Part shown: piece after piece, positions 23,999-33,900 of the stretch | Position numbering within the stretch: the first letter of the stretch is position 1 | Layout: each line of letters begins with the position of its first letter | From: a bacterium UBP2_UBA5202 | GTDB taxonomy: Bacteria > Edwardsbacteria > AC1 > EtOH8 | DNA length: 64,000 nucleotides | Assembly: GCA_002412795.1 (NCBI GenBank) | Contig: DHVS01000005.1 | Span: 15,669 to 79,668, forward strand | Direction: 5' to 3' | Position numbers and translations under genes: made by a program | Notes under the pieces: generated by a model | What the model was told of the DNA's origin: nothing | Seen by the model: only the letters and a program-made list of their open reading frames with translations | Database searches by the model: none

Positions 23999-25621
23999 TT
24001 ATTTTTTGTGTTTTGACCCGCTGGCCAGGCTTATTTTATCCCGGTCCCAGCAAGCCACCCTGTTCTTGCCCTGCTCTTTGGCAAAGTACATGGCCTGGTC
24101 GGCCTTTTCGATCAACTCCCGGCCGTCTTTGGCGTCGCCGGGAAAACAAGCCACCCCCAGGCTGGCCGAAAGTTTTTTCCCGTCGGGACGGGTCTGGGCA
24201 AATTCCGTCCCGTAGATGGAAAGCCTGATGGCCTCGGCGGCCCGGCAGGCGCTGGCCCTGTCAGTATTTTTAATGATCACCGCGAATTCGTCACCGCCAT
24301 AGCGGCAGATCACCGGGGATTGTCCATCCAGGGCCGAGCCGATTATTCCGCCCAGCCTTTTCAGGATCTCGCTTCCCTTGAGGTGCCCGAATACATCGTT
24401 ATATTCCTTGAAGTGGTCCAGGTCCATCCAGATCAGGGACAGGGGATGCTGTTTATCATCCTTCAGCAGCAGCACCAGTTCATCCCAGAAATAACGATAA
24501 TTGTAAAGACCGGTCAGGCCGTCGGTGGTAGCCTCCCGCTCCTTCTCCTCCATGATACCGGCGTTTTCCAGGGCCAGGGCCGCGTAATCGGCGATCAGTT
24601 TTAGGGCCGAAAGTTCGCCCGGGGTGAATTCCCTTTTGCCCTTGACCTCGGAGAGGTTGATCACCCCCAGCCTTTTTTCCCGGACCATCAGCGGCACCAC
24701 CAGCATGGAATGCACCTTGTCGTATCCCTTGGGGGAGGGCACGAACATCGGCTCCAGGTCGGTGTCGGGCACGTTTTTGGGGATCCCGGTCCGCAGCACT
24801 TCACCGGCCAGGCCCTGGTCCGATCTCAGCCGCAGTTTGCCCACCATCCCGGCCCTCATCCCCCGGGCGGCCCGCAGCACCAGTTCACCGGTCCCGAAAT
24901 CCAACAGGAGAATTGAACAGCGGTCGGACTTTACGATATCCTCGATGGCATCCAGGGTCAGCCCCAGGGTTTCCTCGATGTTCTTTGATGAGGAGATCAG
25001 GGCCCCGATCCCGAACATGGCCACCGACTGGATGTTGGAGGCGGTACGGGTCAGCTCATCCGCCGCCCGGCTCAGCTCCCGATGCCGAAGACGCCAGAGT
25101 TTCTGCTGATCGGAGATGAAGCCGGCCCAAAAAGCTGTCAGGGAAAGCAGTCCGATCTTAAAGAACAGGTCGTACAGGAACAATTGATCTAATGCCAGTT
25201 CCCGGCGTAATAACAGTACGGCAAAATACAGTATGATCGAAGCGCCTGCCGTTTTAAGAGCCCCCTGGCGGCTCCCCAGCAGGGCCGCCCAGATCACCGC
25301 CAGGTAATAGAGATAGAAGAACTGGCTGCGGCTGCCTCCGGTAAAAGCTATCAGCAGAGTGGCAAACGCCAGATCAAAGGCCAGGGTGATGGGCCGGCGC
25401 CTTAGGACATCAAAGACCTTGGCCCCGGCCAGGATTATCAGCAGGTTGTAGACCGCCGCCAGAGCAAGAACCACCACCAACCCCAGCCCGCTGTAATCCA
25501 GCTGCTCGGGGTGCACAACTGTCAGCAGCACCGCCAGGAACAGCACCGCCCAGCGCACCCAAGACGACATCACCTCCAGGTGCCGCTGATCCCTGTTTAT
25601 GTCAGGCTGTTTTTTGGGCAT
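23999..25621 (-). CDS. Membrane GAF-GGDEF diguanylate cyclase
   Basis: A 540-aa protein. The ATG at 25621 is preferred to the upstream ATG at 25660, because the longer start would overlap the next gene. About five transmembrane helices are at residues 20-170, then a GAF sensory domain (about 190-350) and a GGDEF domain (about 370-530) with an intact ICRYGGDEFAVI signature. It should make cyclic-di-GMP. The RxxD inhibition site that would lie just before GGDEF is absent (GQSPVICR), so product inhibition is unlikely. It lies in the same direction as the flavoprotein gene upstream, but no functional link is evident. Confidence 0.86.
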   Translation of the reverse strand: MPKKQPDINRDQRHLEVMSSWVRWAVLFLAVLLTVVHPEQLDYSGLGLVVVLALAAVYNLLIILAGAKVFDVLRRRPITLAFDLAFATLLIAFTGGSRSQFFYLYYLAVIWAALLGSRQGALKTAGASIILYFAVLLLRRELALDQLFLYDLFFKIGLLSLTAFWAGFISDQQKLWRLRHRELSRAADELTRTASNIQSVAMFGIGALISSSKNIEETLGLTLDAIEDIVKSDRCSILLLDFGTGELVLRAARGMRAGMVGKLRLRSDQGLAGEVLRTGIPKNVPDTDLEPMFVPSPKGYDKVHSMLVVPLMVREKRLGVINLSEVKGKREFTPGELSALKLIADYAALALENAGIMEEKEREATTDGLTGLYNYRYFWDELVLLLKDDKQHPLSLIWMDLDHFKEYNDVFGHLKGSEILKRLGGIIGSALDGQSPVICRYGGDEFAVIIKNTDRASACRAAEAIRLSIYGTEFAQTRPDGKKLSASLGVACFPGDAKDGRELIEKADQAMYFAKEQGKNRVACWDRDKISLASGSKHKK

Positions 25622-25637
25622 CAAAATTAACCGGTTT

Positions 25638-26870
25638 TTAGGCGCTGCTGCCGGCGGCAAACCCGGTGGACCAGGCTATCTGCAGATTGTATCCCCCGCA
25701 GGGGCCGTCCAGGTCCAATACTTCCCCGCAAAAATACAGGCCGGGTGTTCTCTTGGATTCCATGGTCTTGGGATTCACTTCGGACAATTCCACCCCTCCG
25801 ACGGTGACCACCGCCTCGTCATAACCCCTCAACCCGATGACGGTGAAATCAATTCCTTTCAGAAGCTTTCTGACCGTGCCCCGCTGTTCCTTGTTCAACT
25901 GGTTGACCAGAATGTCCGGGCTTATCCGGGAAAGGGAGCAGAATACCGGGATCAGGCTGGAGGGCATCAGCCCCTTTAAGAGATTTTTGTAGGTCTTCCT
26001 GCCCTGAAGGTCCATGTCGCGCAGCAGCCTCTGGTCCAGCACCTCGTTGGACAGGGCCGGTTTCAGGTCCAGCGAACATTGCACCGGGCCTTCCTTAAGC
26101 CACTGGCCCGCCGGCCGGCTGGCATCCAGCGCCATCGGTCCGGAGATGCCGTAATGGGTGAAAAGCATCTCGCCGAAAAAGGAGGCTTTGTTCCGGCCCT
26201 GGGAAAATTTCAGTTCCACGTTTTTCAGGCTTAATCCCTGAAGCTGTCTGACAAAATCCTCCCGGACGACCAAAGGCACGTCGCAGGGCCTGGTGGGGAC
26301 AATGCTATGCCCGAGTTCCTGGGCAAAACCATAGCCATCCCCGGTGGAGCCGGTGGCCGGATATGATCTCCCTCCGGTGGCTATTACCAGAGAGTCAGCG
26401 GTATATGTCTTTTCGGACGTGGCTATTTTAAAACCGCCAGGCTGTCTGGTTACATTCAGGACCCTGGCGCCGGCCACAACCTCCGCCCCGGCCTGCTTCA
26501 GGGCCTTCTGCAGGGCCAGCAGTATGTCCAGGGATCTTTGCGATTCCGGGAAATACCTTCCTCCCCGCTCCAGCACCAGCCTGACCCCCAGCTTCTCAAA
26601 AAAATCCAGCGTTTCCTGGCTGGAAAAACGGTTCAAGACCCCGTGCAAAAAGCGGGCGCCGGGGCCGCAGTCGGCGATGAACTGTTTGGGGTCAAGGTTG
26701 TTGGTCACATTGCAGCGGCCCTGCCCTGTAAGCAGAAGCTTACGGCCCAAAGCCGGCATTTTCTCCAAAAGTCTGACCTTCGCGCCTGCTTTGGCGGCAG
26801 TGATTGCAGCCATCATTCCGGCCGGACCGCCGCCGATCACAACTATTTTTTTTGTCGTTGTTTTGGGAAT
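25638..26870 (-). CDS. HI0933/YhiN-family flavoprotein (NAD(P)/FAD-dependent)
   Basis: A 410-aa flavoprotein with an N-terminal dinucleotide fold (IVVIGGGPAGMMAAI), the RKLLLTGQGRCNVTN segment that marks the YhiN/BaiN family, and the C-terminal GLYFCGEVLDLDGPCGGYN. The family is widespread; one member reduces bile acid intermediates, but the usual function is unknown. The start is a problem. The nearest standard start (GTG at 26840) begins inside the Rossmann strand. An ATT at 26870 follows an AGGTGA site by 6 bp and would give MPKTTTKKIVVIGGG, a natural N-terminus. An alternative is a slip in the run of eight A's at 26845-26852. Confidence 0.8.
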   Translation of the reverse strand: MPKTTTKKIVVIGGGPAGMMAAITAAKAGAKVRLLEKMPALGRKLLLTGQGRCNVTNNLDPKQFIADCGPGARFLHGVLNRFSSQETLDFFEKLGVRLVLERGGRYFPESQRSLDILLALQKALKQAGAEVVAGARVLNVTRQPGGFKIATSEKTYTADSLVIATGGRSYPATGSTGDGYGFAQELGHSIVPTRPCDVPLVVREDFVRQLQGLSLKNVELKFSQGRNKASFFGEMLFTHYGISGPMALDASRPAGQWLKEGPVQCSLDLKPALSNEVLDQRLLRDMDLQGRKTYKNLLKGLMPSSLIPVFCSLSRISPDILVNQLNKEQRGTVRKLLKGIDFTVIGLRGYDEAVVTVGGVELSEVNPKTMESKRTPGLYFCGEVLDLDGPCGGYNLQIAWSTGFAAGSSA

Positions 26871-26916
26871 TATAGTTCACCTAACTGCAATTGCGGCAAA
26901 TAGTTTTAAACATTAT

Positions 26917-26945
26917 ATGATACCAAATTTACCGAGCGCATGCAA
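26917..26945 (-). promoter_or_regulatory. Predicted promoter of the flavoprotein/GGDEF pair
   Basis: On the minus strand, TTGCAT (26945-26940), a 17-bp spacer and TATCAT (26922-26917), with a second -10-like TATAAT immediately downstream (26917-26912). It lies about 45 bp before the proposed start at 26870. Confidence 0.45.
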
Positions 26946-27027
26946 TATGTTTTTAAAAATAAATTGACCGACAGCAAATTAGGCTGGCGAACAGCGTGAT
27001 TTTTTCCAGGCGGCGGAGCCTGGGTAT

Positions 27028-27061
27028 AAAAAAAGACGCAGTGTAGGCTGCGTCTTTTTTT
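27028..27061 (-). terminator. Intrinsic terminator after the FG-GAP protein gene
   Basis: GACGCAG (27035-27041) pairs with CTGCGTC (27048-27054), flanked by A7 and T7, so it works in both directions. It lies 37 bp beyond the stop of the 27098-29041 gene. Confidence 0.86.
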
Positions 27062-27097
27062 CATTCCGGTTGGCGCCGGGCTTGTATGTTATTTATA

Positions 27098-29041
27098 CTA
27101 TTTGACCAGCACCATGCGCTCGGTAAAACATTCCCGCCCCAGCTGGGCGCGGATGATATATACACCGTTTGACATGGTCTCCCGCTTGCTCCAGTTAAGC
27201 TGGTAGCTTCCGGCCGTCTTCATTCCCTTCTCCAGCACCCCAATCTGCTGACCGATTAGATTGTAAGCTTTGATCGAGACCAAAGCCGGTCCGGCCAGGG
27301 TATATTTGATTATGGCCTGGGAGCCCGCCGTCTGCAGAGAAAAACTTGTTTTAAGGACCTCCTGCACCGTACCAGTGACGCCGGTAAAAATGGAATAATC
27401 AACGCTGATGTCTTCCAGCGCCGGGGCCTGGTATAGTTCATTGGCGGTGGCGGAATATTGATACTGAAGGTATTTTGAGGGCGAGGCCTTGCCCGGCAGC
27501 CCCGACTTGGCAACCTGTGACCAGGCGCTCCATGTCCCGTCCCCGGGATCGGAAGTATTGCCGGTCCTTAAAGACACCTGGGAGACGGCGCCGGCCGGGA
27601 GATGTTCGTTCCAGGAGCAGGTTCCCCATTCCTTGGTTTCAGATTCATTGCCGAATACCGAAGAATGATAGATCTCCGTCAGCGACCGGTTGTGGACATT
27701 CCCGGCGTCCTTGGTGGATACCCCGCCCCTGGTGGTATAGAACGAATCGCAGCCAGCCGGAGAATAACCGGTGTCCGACCCGTAAAAAACATAGCCGTAT
27801 CCCTGGTCCAAACCCTTGATCATCACAATGTCCAGGTAGCCGTCATGGTCTATCCGGTCCACCATTACCCCGGCCCCGCTTTTGATGGGCAGATCGCTGC
27901 GGACCGCGAAATTCGGCCCCCAATAGATGTACGAAGTATCGAACGGGGTGGCAAAATTACTTTCGGCGTTGGCGAACACTATGTCCAGATGACCGTCCTT
28001 GTTGAGGTCGGCCACCGCGTTGTCGTAACTGCCGTGGGTCTGCAGGGAATCCATGTCGGACTGGCTGTATCCGGTTGCCGACCCGTAATAGATGTAGGAA
28101 TGGATGTTGTAGGAGGCCTCCACCCGGCTGTTGCTGAAGACCAGGTCCAGGCTGCCGTCACGGTTCAGGTCCACGATGGTGCAGCTGCTGGCCCCGTGGG
28201 TGGAAACGGAGTCCCGGGCGGCGGTGCTGTAGTATATCGAGTCCGTGCCCTGCCCGTAATAAATGTATGAATGGATGTTGAAAATATCGGGAACGGTAAG
28301 GTTCTGCTGGCGGTTGCAGAATACGATGTCCAGCCGGCCGTCCTTGTTAAGGTCGGCCACCGAGACGTCGCAGGCGGCCTTGGTGGGCAGTTCGGTCCGG
28401 TTAGAGACGCTGTAGCCGGTCTTGCTGCCCCAGTAAATATAGGAATTGATCTCGAAAGAGTAACCGACGTCCTGGAAATTGGCAAAGATGATGTCCAGAT
28501 GCCCGTCATGATTGAGGTCGCAGATATAATTGCCGTAGGCCCCCAGGGTCGGCAGGGCCGTGGTGTCGGCGGCATTAAACCCGTCCTTTGAACCCCAGAA
28601 GATCAGTGAGTTTGTAGCCCACTCCCCGCTTCCGTGCATGCCGCCGGAAAAGCAGCTGAAAACGATGTCCAATTGTCCGTCCCGGTTCAGGTCATCTACC
28701 GCATTGGAGGTGGCACCGTGGGTCGGCAGTTCGGTCCGGTTGCCAATGGTATAGCCGGAATCGCTGCCCCAGTAAATGAACGAATTGCAGTCAAAATTTC
28801 CGGAATCCCAGAAATTGGAAATAATCAGGTCGGCATAACCGTCCCGGTTAAGATCGTAACATGAGCCGGGATTGGCCACCAAAGCGCCGTCCCCGGTGCC
28901 GGCCCCGGAGGAATACATGTTAGCCTGATAGTCACCGTCCGAAAAATCCGGTTGGGTGGTTTCCGTCCACTGTCCGGCCTGGCCAGGCTGCGCCAATACA
29001 GCAAGCCCAGCTAATACTACTAACAAGTGCTTTATTGACAT
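27098..29041 (-). CDS. Secreted FG-GAP/VCBS-repeat protein with T9SS-type sorting domain
   Basis: A 647-aa exported protein (signal peptide to about residue 22, GQAG). The body has at least seven FG-GAP/VCBS-type repeats, each with a calcium-binding DLNRDGxLDIVF core, for example DLNRDGQLDIVFSC, DLNHDGHLDIIFAN, DLNKDGRLDIVFCN and DLNKDGHLDIVFAN. This forms an integrin-alpha-like beta-propeller used in adhesion. A YIYWGS repeat unit accompanies each blade. The C-terminus (about 565-647) has KAYNLIGQQIGVL and NGVYIIRAQLG, and ends RMVLVK, the type-A sorting domain. A near-perfect promoter lies upstream and a terminator downstream, so it is a single-gene unit. Confidence 0.86.
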   Translation of the reverse strand: MSIKHLLVVLAGLAVLAQPGQAGQWTETTQPDFSDGDYQANMYSSGAGTGDGALVANPGSCYDLNRDGYADLIISNFWDSGNFDCNSFIYWGSDSGYTIGNRTELPTHGATSNAVDDLNRDGQLDIVFSCFSGGMHGSGEWATNSLIFWGSKDGFNAADTTALPTLGAYGNYICDLNHDGHLDIIFANFQDVGYSFEINSYIYWGSKTGYSVSNRTELPTKAACDVSVADLNKDGRLDIVFCNRQQNLTVPDIFNIHSYIYYGQGTDSIYYSTAARDSVSTHGASSCTIVDLNRDGSLDLVFSNSRVEASYNIHSYIYYGSATGYSQSDMDSLQTHGSYDNAVADLNKDGHLDIVFANAESNFATPFDTSYIYWGPNFAVRSDLPIKSGAGVMVDRIDHDGYLDIVMIKGLDQGYGYVFYGSDTGYSPAGCDSFYTTRGGVSTKDAGNVHNRSLTEIYHSSVFGNESETKEWGTCSWNEHLPAGAVSQVSLRTGNTSDPGDGTWSAWSQVAKSGLPGKASPSKYLQYQYSATANELYQAPALEDISVDYSIFTGVTGTVQEVLKTSFSLQTAGSQAIIKYTLAGPALVSIKAYNLIGQQIGVLEKGMKTAGSYQLNWSKRETMSNGVYIIRAQLGRECFTERMVLVK

Positions 29042-29096
29042 AAAACCCTCCTCTTAGTTCTAATGGTTTTAATTTTCGCCATTCCTATTATCGTTA

Positions 29097-29124
29097 AGTA
29101 TACACCTAAAAGCAAGGATGTCAA
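29097..29124 (-). promoter_or_regulatory. Predicted strong promoter of the FG-GAP protein gene
   Basis: On the minus strand, TTGACA (29124-29119), a 16-bp spacer and TATACT (29102-29097), about 56 bp before the ATG. The start has a good AGGAGG ribosome site. Confidence 0.7.
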
Positions 29125-29190
29125 GCATTAATTTCGAATAAACCAAAGAAGGTCAAACATCGTTTTGGGCTGAAAACAATTCGGCATTGC

Positions 29191-30879
29191 TTACCTCAAG
29201 ACGATCATCTTTCCGGTTTGTTTTACCCCCCCTGCCTGAAGCCGGTAAACATAAACCCCGTTGGAAACTGCGTGTCCGCTATCATCCCGGCCATCCCACT
29301 TGATGCTATGAGTCCCTGGGATCTGATTTCCCTCATCCAATGTCTTTACCAACTGACCGGCTGCATTGTATATTCTCAGACTGACCATTCCCGGGGATAA
29401 AACCTGGTAATCTATGGCGGTCTGAACCCTGAAGGGATTTGGGACGTTGTTCAATAACCGGTCTTTCTGCCAGATCAGTTCTGAGGGTTCTCCGCCGGCC
29501 ACGCCCAGGTCCCTGGCCAGGGCCACGTCCAGGCTGGTCAGGCTGTCGTAATTCACCCGGACGCCCGTGACGGTCTTGGGGAAATACCCGGCTTTGGAAA
29601 AAGTGAGATCATAATTACCCGAAAGCAGCATCCGGTGGTAGTCTCCGATGGAATCGGTATAGACCGGTTTATCGATGCCGGCCACTTCAACCCGGGCAAA
29701 GTCCAGGGGCAGGCCGGTGGCCGAGTCGGTTACCAGGCCCTGGATGCCCAACCCGGCCTGACGGATCAGGAACAGCATGGATTGGCGGTTGTCGGACCAG
29801 TAGTTGGGAAGGTTCGAAGCGTTGGGCCATTTGCTGTAGCCGATCTCCAGGGTCAGGTCTATCGCCGCAGAGGTGTGATAGGACCAGTCCTGCAAAGATC
29901 CTAGAACCGGATACCAGTAATATCCGAACACCACGCCGCTGTCGGACTGCCCGTCATAATTGTAGTCGGAGGTCTCGTTGTACATCGGGTTATTAAGGCG
30001 GGCATAGCCCAGCGACACCTCCCGGATCAGATGGTGGTCCGGCAGGTCGTTGGACAATGAGTCGCTGTAGTCCCAGTGGTAATTTGCCACCAGGGCCCCG
30101 CCGTGATACATGCAGCCCAGCACGAAATGATTTGCGCTTGTCCAGCCGATGAAGTTCTGGTTTTCCGGCTCTATGTCATAGGTGCCGTCATCTCCGGCGG
30201 AACCGTCCGGCACCGGAAAATTCCGGTTGAGATCAATCCCAAAAGCATTGTAGCGGGCATTATTGACGTTTCCCAACGCATTGCCGTCCGGGTTGTACAG
30301 GGGAAGGAACCAGATCTCCCGGTTATTGACCAGATCAGCTATCTCCGGGACAGAACCATAGGCTTGGGTCAGGGAATCGATCATTGCAATGCACAGCTCT
30401 GTCCCCACCGGCTCATTTCCGTGAATGGTGGCTGCGAACCGGATCTCCGCTTCGTTCTCGGCGCTGTCCGGGTGATCGGTCACCAAAAACGCCCACATTT
30501 CACGGCCTTCCACCGTCTGGCCTATGGATATCTTCCTGGTAATTAACGGGTATCCGGCATGGACCGAATCCAGCTTGGCAGTCAGCCAACTGTAATTATG
30601 GTAGGCTGTTACTATCTTTTCGTCCCCCGGTACCGGCATCACCTTCTCTACTTTCCAACCCAAGGCTTGCAGTTCCTTATATTTGGCCTCGAACACCCGG
30701 GCCTCTATATACCCGTTGCGCAGTTCCTCTACACCCACGCCCAAACCTTTAAATTTGTAGACATCATCATGGGAGGAAATGTATATCTTCACCGGGATCA
30801 AACTGCCGGCCTGGGCCCGAAGACCAGCCGGGGCCAGCAGCAACAGCAAAACCGGGAGGAATAACAATTTGTTTTTCAT
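29191..30879 (-). CDS. Secreted M14 zinc carboxypeptidase with T9SS-type sorting domain
   Basis: A 562-aa exported peptidase. The ATG at 30879 is preferred because it begins a signal peptide (MKNKLLFLPVLLLLLAP); the frame extends upstream to 30939. Zinc ligands are H153 and E156 in HGNEP and H268 in NYHWDYSD; the catalytic Glu is in DLTLEIGYSKWP. Before the peptidase lies a propeptide-like region with FKGLGVGVEEL. After it lies a carboxypeptidase-regulatory-like domain (GLVTDSATGLPLDFARVEV), then the sorting domain (VPNPFRVQTAIDYQV to TGKMIVLR). It is preceded by the terminator of the C25 protease gene, so its expression may depend on read-through. Confidence 0.9.
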   Translation of the reverse strand: MKNKLLFLPVLLLLLAPAGLRAQAGSLIPVKIYISSHDDVYKFKGLGVGVEELRNGYIEARVFEAKYKELQALGWKVEKVMPVPGDEKIVTAYHNYSWLTAKLDSVHAGYPLITRKISIGQTVEGREMWAFLVTDHPDSAENEAEIRFAATIHGNEPVGTELCIAMIDSLTQAYGSVPEIADLVNNREIWFLPLYNPDGNALGNVNNARYNAFGIDLNRNFPVPDGSAGDDGTYDIEPENQNFIGWTSANHFVLGCMYHGGALVANYHWDYSDSLSNDLPDHHLIREVSLGYARLNNPMYNETSDYNYDGQSDSGVVFGYYWYPVLGSLQDWSYHTSAAIDLTLEIGYSKWPNASNLPNYWSDNRQSMLFLIRQAGLGIQGLVTDSATGLPLDFARVEVAGIDKPVYTDSIGDYHRMLLSGNYDLTFSKAGYFPKTVTGVRVNYDSLTSLDVALARDLGVAGGEPSELIWQKDRLLNNVPNPFRVQTAIDYQVLSPGMVSLRIYNAAGQLVKTLDEGNQIPGTHSIKWDGRDDSGHAVSNGVYVYRLQAGGVKQTGKMIVLR

Positions 30880-30901
30880 GTCTGCCTTTCTCTTAAAACC
30901 A

Positions 30902-30934
30902 ACGGGCGTTTTCTTTTGTTCAGAAAACGCCCGT
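30902..30934 (-). terminator. Hairpin between C25 protease and M14 peptidase genes
   Basis: A 12-bp perfect stem (30902-30913 with 30923-30934) around a 9-nt loop; on the minus strand it is followed by TGGTTTT. It sits 17 bp after the C25 stop and 22 bp before the M14 start, so it could lower expression of the second gene. Confidence 0.7.
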
Positions 30935-30951
30935 GTCATATGCGGTATGGT

Positions 30952-33900
30952 TTATTTTATCACCACCAATTTTTTGGCGGCCGTAAAGCCTGCGGCATTC
31001 AGCTGGTAGAAATAGACCCCGGTGGCGGCTTTTTGATTATTCTGATCCCGCCCATCCCATTCCACCGCATGCAGGCCAGGTTCCTTGGCCCCCTGATCGA
31101 TAATCTTGACCAGCTGCCCGGATATATTATAAACCCTGAGTTCAATCACGGCTTTGCCCGGCAGTTGATAGTCAATAGTGATGGTTTTGGCGCCGAAGCT
31201 GGGGTTGGGATAGGCTAGGCCCAGCTTAATGGCTGCTGGTGGGGGAACAATCGGGGGCTTTCCCGTGACCCCGGTGGTCTCCTGGACCCGGATGTCATCC
31301 ACGTACCAGCCGGTACCGGTGATGGATCCGTCCGAAGTGAAGTGGAAACGCACCTTGATGACCGTCCCCGAGGACAATGCCGACAGGTCGTAAGTTTGTT
31401 TCACCCAGTCCGGCTGGGAGCCGTCAAACGAGCCCAAATTGTTCCAGCTGCCACCGCTGTTTGAGCTGTATTCCACATTGCAGTAATCGTAGGTGGCCTC
31501 AGTGCCATACTTGTGCCAGAAGCTGAGCTCGCTGTTGGGGCCCAGGATTATGTCGGGTGTGACCAGAGAGGCGTCAAGGGAACTGCTGTACTGGCCCGAG
31601 ACGCTGTCTCCGCACCACCAGCTGTGCCCGGGGCTGTATGAACTTTGTCCCGTTATGTGCCACTGTGATTGGACCGAATATTTGGCGGTGACGCCTGCAT
31701 CCTCGGCATTGTCGAAGAACCCGGCGCTGCCTATCACCACCCGGAAACTGTCGTTCCTGGCATAGCCGCCGCTTAAGGCGCTGATGCCGAGCCTTACCCA
31801 GGCGAAGTAGGGCGAGACCGGAGGCGTGCCCACCGTCACCGCATAGGCCGGAGCCGAAGTCCCGCCTCCGGCGGGAACAATGTCCCCGTAGGAAGCGCTG
31901 TTCCCGGTTATGCTTAGGTACGGGTCCGAGGTGCTGAGCAAAGCGCTGGTCCCGGTGGCGGCCTGCCCGCCGCTATTGCCGATGCTCACCAGGATGCTGT
32001 CGCCCTCACCCGGTTCCAGAATGCTGTTGCCGTTGCCGCCGGCAGCCGGGTCAAGCACCAGGTGGGATTTATAAGCCAGCTCCGGAGAGCGGATCACCAG
32101 CGTGAAGCCCGACTGCCAGACAGTATCCCGGCTGTCCCGGCATTCCACCGTGAACAGGACGCTGTGGCTGTCGGGTGCGGCGGCCGATACGTTCAGCGAA
32201 TATCCCAAAATTCCCAGGGAATCTCCCGGAGCGATGTCCCCGTAGCTTTCAATAGAATCGGTGAAGGAGACGAAGGCATCCCCGGACCGGATCTTGGCGC
32301 TGATCGCCCTGGCGGTATCCGCTCCGAAGTTCTTCAGCCAAAGGTTGATCCCGTCACTCTCTCCCGGGTTCAGCCCGCCGTCGTTGTTTCCGGAGGCATC
32401 GTCTACCGTGTTCTTGAGATAAGCAACATAGGCCCCGCCGGAATAGGTCTGGATCGTGCCCTGATACGGGGCGCAGTTATGGGCGGTAACGGTTACCGCC
32501 AGGCTGTCAACCGCTCCCCCGGGATCCAGGTTGAACACCACGTTGCCTGATGCATTGGTATAGCCGGAGGCCAGCAGGGTCTTGGTGCCGGGCCGGTAGA
32601 TTGCCACCAGCGCATCCTGCACCGGGCCGCCGGTATCGGCGTTGACCGTAAGCTGGCTGGGCCAGGCCGGAATGCTGTCAGGATGGGTTACCATCAGGAC
32701 GGCCGGCTGCCGGGTGTACATGTCCACCCCGGCGCTGCCCAGGATGTTGTATTCCTCAAAATAGCGGGTGACCGTGACGCTGACCGCCTGGTCCCAGCCG
32801 TAATAGCGGCCCATGTCCAGCTTGGCCTTGACCGTCATCCCTCCGATCAGAGTGTAACCGCTGTCCAGAAAGGCGTCGAACATCCGGCGCTGCAGGATGT
32901 CGTCCTCGTCCCAGTAGGAATAGACCGACGAACCCCAGAAGGCAATGGCCCCCTTGTCGGCCGCCCTTATCCAGGTCTCGCCAAAACACTCGCCGTAGTT
33001 AAAATCCCCGGTCTGACAGGCAAAACTGGTGACGAAAGCTGATTTATATGAATTGGTGAGGGCATTGACATTGGCCTGGGTAAAAGTAGGTCCGGCCCAT
33101 GATGTTTGTGAGCCGTGCCCGGTATAGGCCATCACCGTCCGGCCGTCGTTGAAGGCGGTAGCCACCGGGGTCCCGGTGCCGTAATAATCAAAAAGTGAGT
33201 CGCAGACCATGCCGTGGGCCCGGGACAGGGCCATGCAATAATTGTCGGTGGTTTCGGCGAAAAGGTGGTAAGTGTAATCATCCGTCCCGGTAAAATAGGC
33301 TTTGGACATCCAGTCCTGGCTTGCCCCCCAGCTGCCCCGCTGGTAGTTGAGGTATTTATTGAGATAATTCCCCAGCTGGGTGCTGTTGACCACCGAGATC
33401 CGGCTGACATAAAGGTCGGGCACGATGTCATCGCCGGCCATGGTGGAATAGTACAGGTCGGTGTAGGGCAGGTCATCCTCGGTGCTACGGTGGGCCGGGA
33501 TGCCGTTGACATCCCCCACCAAAAGGACCAGGTCGGGCGGGTTGGCCCCGTCATAGGCCGATTGGATGTACTGGCGGATGTGGGTGGTGTCGGCCCCGCC
33601 GGGGATCTCCGAAGTTCTGGTCACCGTCACATGATAGCCCTTGCGGGTGTCCCAGTCCACCAGCGGCTGGATCCCGGTGTAGAAAGAATCCACCACTATG
33701 ATCAGCTGGTTGACCGGCGCCGGGAGAACGGCTTTGGCAGTCTTGCTTACTGCCAGTTCATTGATGGTGATGCCCGCCACATGGCGGTCATATAACTTGG
33801 AGGAATATTTATGGTGAACGCTGTTGGTGCGGGCCTGATCCGATCCGGAAAGATTTACCGTGACCTTGACCCTGGTGGCAACTTTAAGCACTCCGCTTAC

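Noticed and set aside
30880..30939. Upstream extension of the M14 peptidase to 30939
   Set aside because: It would run through the terminator hairpin and place residues before a clear signal peptide.
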